Origin: Stenotrophomonas beteli
GTDB lineage: Bacteria > Pseudomonadota > Gammaproteobacteria > Xanthomonadales > Xanthomonadaceae
Assembly: GCF_001431665.1 (NCBI RefSeq)
Contig: NZ_LLXV01000063.1
Coordinates: 1 to 36,030 of the forward strand
Direction: 5' to 3'
Length of the DNA stretch: 36,030 nucleotides
In this document: positions 32,909-36,030 of the stretch, piece by piece
How the letters are laid out: each line of letters opens with the position of its first letter
Position numbering within the stretch: position 1 is the stretch's first letter
Notes under the pieces: generated by a model
What the model saw: only the letters and a program-made list of their open reading frames with translations
The model's database searches: none
What the model was told of the DNA's origin: nothing
Position numbers and translations under genes: made by a program

Positions 32909-34117
32909 TCACACCCGCCCGAACACCAGCGCCGCGTTGGTGCCACCGAAGCCGAAGCTGTTGGACATCACCGTGTCCAGCCGCTGCTCGCGGCTCTCGC
33001 GCAGGATCGGGAAGCTCTCCACCTTCGGGTCCAGCTCGCCGATGTTGGCCGAACCTGCAACGAAGCCGTCGCGCATCATCAGCAGGCAGTAGATCGCCTC
33101 ATGCACGCTGGCTGCACCCAGCGAGTGCCCGGACAGCGCCTTGGTCGAGGACAGCGGCGGCACCGCATCGCCGAACACTTCGCGGATCGCGTTGAGCTCG
33201 GTGACATCGCCCAGCGGGGTCGAGGTGCCGTGGGTGTTGAGGTAATCCAGCGGGCGGTCGATGCCCTGCAGTGCCATCTTCATGCAGCGCACGGCACCCT
33301 CGCCGGAGGGCGCGACCATGTCGGCACCGTCCGAGGTCACGCCGTAGCCGATCAGCTCGGCATGGATGCGCGCACCGCGTGCGACGGCGTGGTCGTAATC
33401 CTCCAGCACCAGCATGCCGCCGCCACCGGCGATGACGAAACCGTCGCGGTCCTTGTCATAGGGACGCGAGGCACTGGCCGGGGTGTCGTTGAAGCTGGTC
33501 GACAGCGCGCCCATCGCATCGAACATCACGCTCATCGACCAGTGCAGGTCTTCACCGCCACCGGCGAACATGATGTCCTGCGCGCCATGGCGGATCATGT
33601 CCGCGGCGGCGCCGATGCAGTGCGCCGAGGTCGCGCAGGCGGCCGACAGCGAGTAGCTGACGCCCTTGATCTGGTAGGCCGTGGCCAGGCAGGCCGAGAC
33701 CGTGGAGCACATCGTGCGCGGCACCATGTACGGGCCGACCTTGCGCACACCGCGTTCGCGCAGCAGATCGACCGCACCGATCTGCCATTCGCTGGAACCA
33801 CCACCGGAGCCGGCGATCAGGCCGGTGCGCAGGTCGCTGACCTGCTCGGCGCTGAGCCCGGCATCGGCGATGGCATCGCGCATGGCCAGATAGGCGAAGG
33901 CCGCCGCATCGCTCATGAAGCGCTTCTGCTTGCGGTCGATCAGTGCCTCCAGTTCGAGGTCGACACGACCGCCCACCTGGCTGCGCAGGCCCGCTTCGGC
34001 GTGGTCGGCCAGGGCGGTGATGCCCGAGCGCCCTTCGCGCAGCGCGCTGGAGACGGTATCCAGATCATTGCCGAGGCAGGACGTGATGCCCATGCCGGTG
34101 ATGACGACACGACGCAT
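32909..34117 (-). CDS. fabB: 3-oxoacyl-[acyl-carrier-protein] synthase I
   Basis: A 402-residue condensing enzyme of type II fatty acid synthesis. The triad is Cys161 in [10 protein letters not shown], His296 in [12 protein letters not shown] and His331 in [13 protein letters not shown], with Lys326 nearby. It extends acyl chains with malonyl-ACP and is needed, with FabA, for unsaturated fatty acids. The ATG overlaps the fabA TGA stop by one base, so translation is coupled. The C-terminus [15 protein letters not shown] is standard. Confidence 0.96.
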   Translation of the reverse strand: MRRVVITGMGITSCLGNDLDTVSSALREGRSGITALADHAEAGLRSQVGGRVDLELEALIDRKQKRFMSDAAAFAYLAMRDAIADAGLSAEQVSDLRTGLIAGSGGGSSEWQIGAVDLLRERGVRKVGPYMVPRTMCSTVSACLATAYQIKGVSYSLSAACATSAHCIGAAADMIRHGAQDIMFAGGGEDLHWSMSVMFDAMGALSTSFNDTPASASRPYDKDRDGFVIAGGGGMLVLEDYDHAVARGARIHAELIGYGVTSDGADMVAPSGEGAVRCMKMALQGIDRPLDYLNTHGTSTPLGDVTELNAIREVFGDAVPPLSSTKALSGHSLGAASVHEAIYCLLMMRDGFVAGSANIGELDPKVESFPILRESREQRLDTVMSNSFGFGGTNAALVFGRV

Positions 34118-34632
34118 CAGAAGCTCCCGGTTTCGGTGAACAGGCCCACGCGCAGGTCGCGCGCGCTGTAGATTTCGCGGTCATCCACGTACATGCGGGC
34201 GTCGGACTGGGCCATCACCAGCTTGCGGTTGATGACGCGGCTGATGTCGATCTCGTAGCGCACGAGCTTGGCCTCCGGCAGCACCTGGCCGGTGAACTTC
34301 ACCTCGCCGCAGCCCAGCGCGCGGCCCTTGCCGGGGGCGCCCAGCCAGGTCAGGAAGAAGCCGGTCAACTGCCACATGGCATCCAGGCCCAGGCAGCCGG
34401 GCATCACCGGGTCGCCGATGAAGTGGCAGCCGAAGAACCACAGGTCCGGGCGGATATCCAGTTCGGCCCGTACCATGCCTTTGCCATGCGGTCCGCCGTC
34501 CTCGCGGATGTCGGTGATGCGGTCGAACATCAGCATCGGGTCGTTGGGCAAACGGCCGGCAGCGCTGCCGAACAGTTCACCGCGTGCGCTGGCCAGCAGC
34601 TGTTCGCGGTTGAACGTGTGGAGACGGGTCAT
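34117..34632 (-). CDS. fabA: 3-hydroxydecanoyl-[acyl-carrier-protein] dehydratase/isomerase
   Basis: A 171-residue hot-dog fold enzyme (E. coli FabA has 172). Catalytic His70 and Asp84 lie in [27 protein letters not shown]. It dehydrates 3-hydroxydecanoyl-ACP and isomerises the product to cis-3-decenoyl-ACP, the branch point to unsaturated fatty acids; FabB then elongates it. Start ATG 34632 gives the family length; upstream in-frame sequence to 34713 is not conserved. First gene of fabAB, with an unusual direct repeat upstream (34711). Confidence 0.96.
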   Translation of the reverse strand: MTRLHTFNREQLLASARGELFGSAAGRLPNDPMLMFDRITDIREDGGPHGKGMVRAELDIRPDLWFFGCHFIGDPVMPGCLGLDAMWQLTGFFLTWLGAPGKGRALGCGEVKFTGQVLPEAKLVRYEIDISRVINRKLVMAQSDARMYVDDREIYSARDLRVGLFTETGSF

Positions 34633-34710
34633 GAAGCACAATCCTGGAAGCGAAGAACAGGGAAACAAGCGCCCGAGGATGCCCGTGGAAACTGCGCCGA
34701 TCAAACATTT

Positions 34711-34728
34711 CAACCGTACGCAACCGTA
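34711..34728. promoter_or_regulatory. tandem direct repeat upstream of fabA
   Basis: CAACCGTA occurs twice with a 10-base period (34711-34718 and 34721-34728), about 80-95 bases before the fabA start in the fabA-dinB gap. One-helical-turn spacing is typical of sites for regulators binding one DNA face. The rest of the 190-base gap shows no clear LexA box. Confidence 0.35.
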
Positions 34729-34822
34729 GTGTTTTCAATGGAATACGCGCATCCTGTTGATGTGCAACGACCATACTTCGGCGTGTGGCCCGCACCGCCT
34801 GCCCCCGTCTCTTCCTCCTGAC

Positions 34823-35917
34823 ATGACCCGACTGCGCAAGATCATCCACGTCGACATGGACGCGTTCTACGCGTCGGTGGAGCAGCGTGACGATCCCTCG
34901 CTGCGTGGCAAGCCGGTGGTGGTGGCCTGGCGCGGCGCGCGTTCAGTGGTCTGCGCGGCGTCATATGAAGCGCGGGTGTTCGGCGTGCGTTCGGCGATGC
35001 CCGCGGTGCGCGCCGAACGCCTGTGCCCGGACGCGATCTTCGTGCCGCCCGACTTCGCACGTTACAAGGCGGTGTCACAGCAGGTGCGGGCGATCTTCCT
35101 GCGCCACACCGACCTGGTCGAACCGCTGTCGCTGGACGAGGCCTACCTGGATGTGACCGAACCGAAAAGCGGCATCGAACTGGCCACCGAGATCGCCCGC
35201 ACCATCCGCGCACAGATCCGTGAGGAGACGAACCTGACCGCTTCAGCCGGAATCGCGCCGAACAAGTTCCTGGCCAAGATCGCCTCGGACTGGCGCAAGC
35301 CCGATGGCCAGTTCGTGATTCCGCCGCAGCGCGTGGATGCGTTCCTGGCACCGCTGCCGGTGAACCGCGTGCCGGGCGTCGGCAAGGTGATGGAAGGCAA
35401 GCTGGCCGCGCGCGGCATCGTCACCTGCGGCGATCTGCGGCAATGGGCACTGATCGATCTGGAAGATGCCTTCGGCAGCTTCGGCCGCAGCCTGTACAAC
35501 CGCGCACGCGGCATCGACGAGCGCCCGGTGGAACCGGACCAGCAAGTGCAGTCGATCTCCTCGGAGGACACCTTCGCAGAAGACCTGCTGCTGGACGACC
35601 TGGGCGAGGCGATCGTGCAGCTGGCCGAAAAGACCTGGAAGGCAACCCGCAAGACCGAACGTGTCGGTCATACCGTGGTGCTGAAGCTGAAGACCGCGCA
35701 GTTCCGTATCCTCACCCGCAGCTTCACCCCGGAGCGACCGCCGGAATCGATGGAAGAACTGCGCGACATCGCGCTGGCACTGCGTGCCCGCGTCGACCTG
35801 CCGGCGGAGACCCGCTACCGCCTGGTCGGCGTCGGCCTGGGTGGCTTCCGCGAAAAAGAGGCGGTGGTGCAGGGGGAGTTGTTCGAGCACGAACCGAACG
35901 AGTCCACATCCCTCTGA
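34823..35917 (+). CDS. dinB: DNA polymerase IV
   Basis: A 364-residue Y-family translesion polymerase. Catalytic residues are Asp11 in HVDMDAFYASVE and Asp105-Glu106 in LSLDEAYLDV; the steric gate is Phe15. The thumb has the helix-hairpin-helix region VNRVPGVGKVMEGKLAARGI, and the little finger follows at about 240-340. A sliding-clamp motif, QGELF (350-354), is near the C-terminus. ATG 34823 is chosen because the family begins there; 22 upstream in-frame codons lack similarity. No obvious LexA operator is seen just upstream. Confidence 0.95.
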   Translation: MTRLRKIIHVDMDAFYASVEQRDDPSLRGKPVVVAWRGARSVVCAASYEARVFGVRSAMPAVRAERLCPDAIFVPPDFARYKAVSQQVRAIFLRHTDLVEPLSLDEAYLDVTEPKSGIELATEIARTIRAQIREETNLTASAGIAPNKFLAKIASDWRKPDGQFVIPPQRVDAFLAPLPVNRVPGVGKVMEGKLAARGIVTCGDLRQWALIDLEDAFGSFGRSLYNRARGIDERPVEPDQQVQSISSEDTFAEDLLLDDLGEAIVQLAEKTWKATRKTERVGHTVVLKLKTAQFRILTRSFTPERPPESMEELRDIALALRARVDLPAETRYRLVGVGLGGFREKEAVVQGELFEHEPNESTSL

Positions 35918-35928
35918 TCGGCAAAGGC

Positions 35929-35967
35929 GGGGTCAGAGCCCGTTGCGCAGCAACGGGATCCGACCCC
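35929..35967. repeat. GGGGTCAGA-type palindrome, 18-bp stem with two mismatches
   Basis: GGGGTCAGAGCCCGTTGC (35929-35946), loop GCA, GCAACGGGATCCGACCCC (35950-35967). Its tip GTTGC/GCAAC differs from the TTTCC/GGAAA tip of the 18454 copy but remains paired. It lies 11 bases after dinB and may terminate it. The last 60 bases of the window hold further GC-rich repeats and no supportable gene. Confidence 0.75.
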
Positions 35968-36030
35968 GGCAGATTGCCGGGATCTGTCCAAGGCGGGGTG
36001 GGTCCGGTTGCGGGGGCGTGAGCGCCATGG

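Noticed and set aside
34633..34822. LexA/SOS box in front of dinB
   Set aside because: No match to a CTGT-N8-ACAG or TTA-N6-TACTA type site was found in the gap.
36018..36030. Start of a further gene at the right edge (GTGAGCGCCATGG)
   Set aside because: Only four codons remain in the window; no ribosome site or protein pattern can be judged.
1..36030. Prophage, transposon, defence island or biosynthetic cluster
   Set aside because: No integrase, transposase, phage structural, nuclease-defence or synthase genes are present; base composition and codon use are uniform across the window.

Overview
The window looks like a chromosomal segment of a Stenotrophomonas species (S. maltophilia complex) or a close relative in Xanthomonadaceae. 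The evidence is the very high G+C, strong GC-ending codon preference, TGA-dominated stops, family-restricted small proteins (DUF3247, DUF3297, DUF3016 types) and many short hairpins preceded by GTAG, the hallmark of the SMAG/REP elements of Stenotrophomonas. I see no rRNA, tRNA, CRISPR array, prophage, transposase or integron. This is mostly core genome with short accessory clusters.

Left part (1-9000): an ECF42-type sigma factor operon (YciI/DGPF protein, two VOC proteins, a broken DUF1428 gene, then the sigma factor) with a plausible ECF42 promoter in front. Next come a secreted M28 zinc peptidase, a LytS/LytTR two-component pair, an unknown two-helix membrane protein and an MpaB-family (DUF2236) protein. 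A striking two-part hairpin lies in the gap between the last two.

Middle (9000-24200): an M13 lipoprotein peptidase; a membrane PAS-GGDEF-EAL protein whose GGDEF site is ruined and whose EAL site is intact; a LysR regulator divergent from a DoxX/LigB-dioxygenase pair with nested dyads between them; a CPA1 Na+/H+ antiporter; several small uncharacterised genes; the motAB stator operon; msrB; a secreted proline-rich protein; and a 55-residue polyglutamine protein.

Right part (24200-36030): an Lrp-type regulator divergent from dadA-alr (D-alanine catabolism); a DUF3016 protein; a soluble PAS-PAS-histidine kinase-receiver hybrid; DUF3247; an unknown 87-residue protein; a tightly coupled rsmC-rsuA-HAD phosphatase operon; fabA-fabB (unsaturated fatty acid synthesis); and dinB (DNA polymerase IV).

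The most notable non-coding structure is a dense set of two palindrome families. One is GTAG-type REPs, two of which supply the TAG stop codon of the preceding gene. The other is a GGGGTCAGA...TCTGACCCC family whose stem tips differ between copies yet stay paired. All nine convergent gene junctions carry a hairpin. I found no convincing wholly new multi-gene system. The best leads are the 7793-7845 structure, the covarying palindrome family, the nested LysR dyads, the ECF42 operon with its broken member, and the polyQ microprotein.
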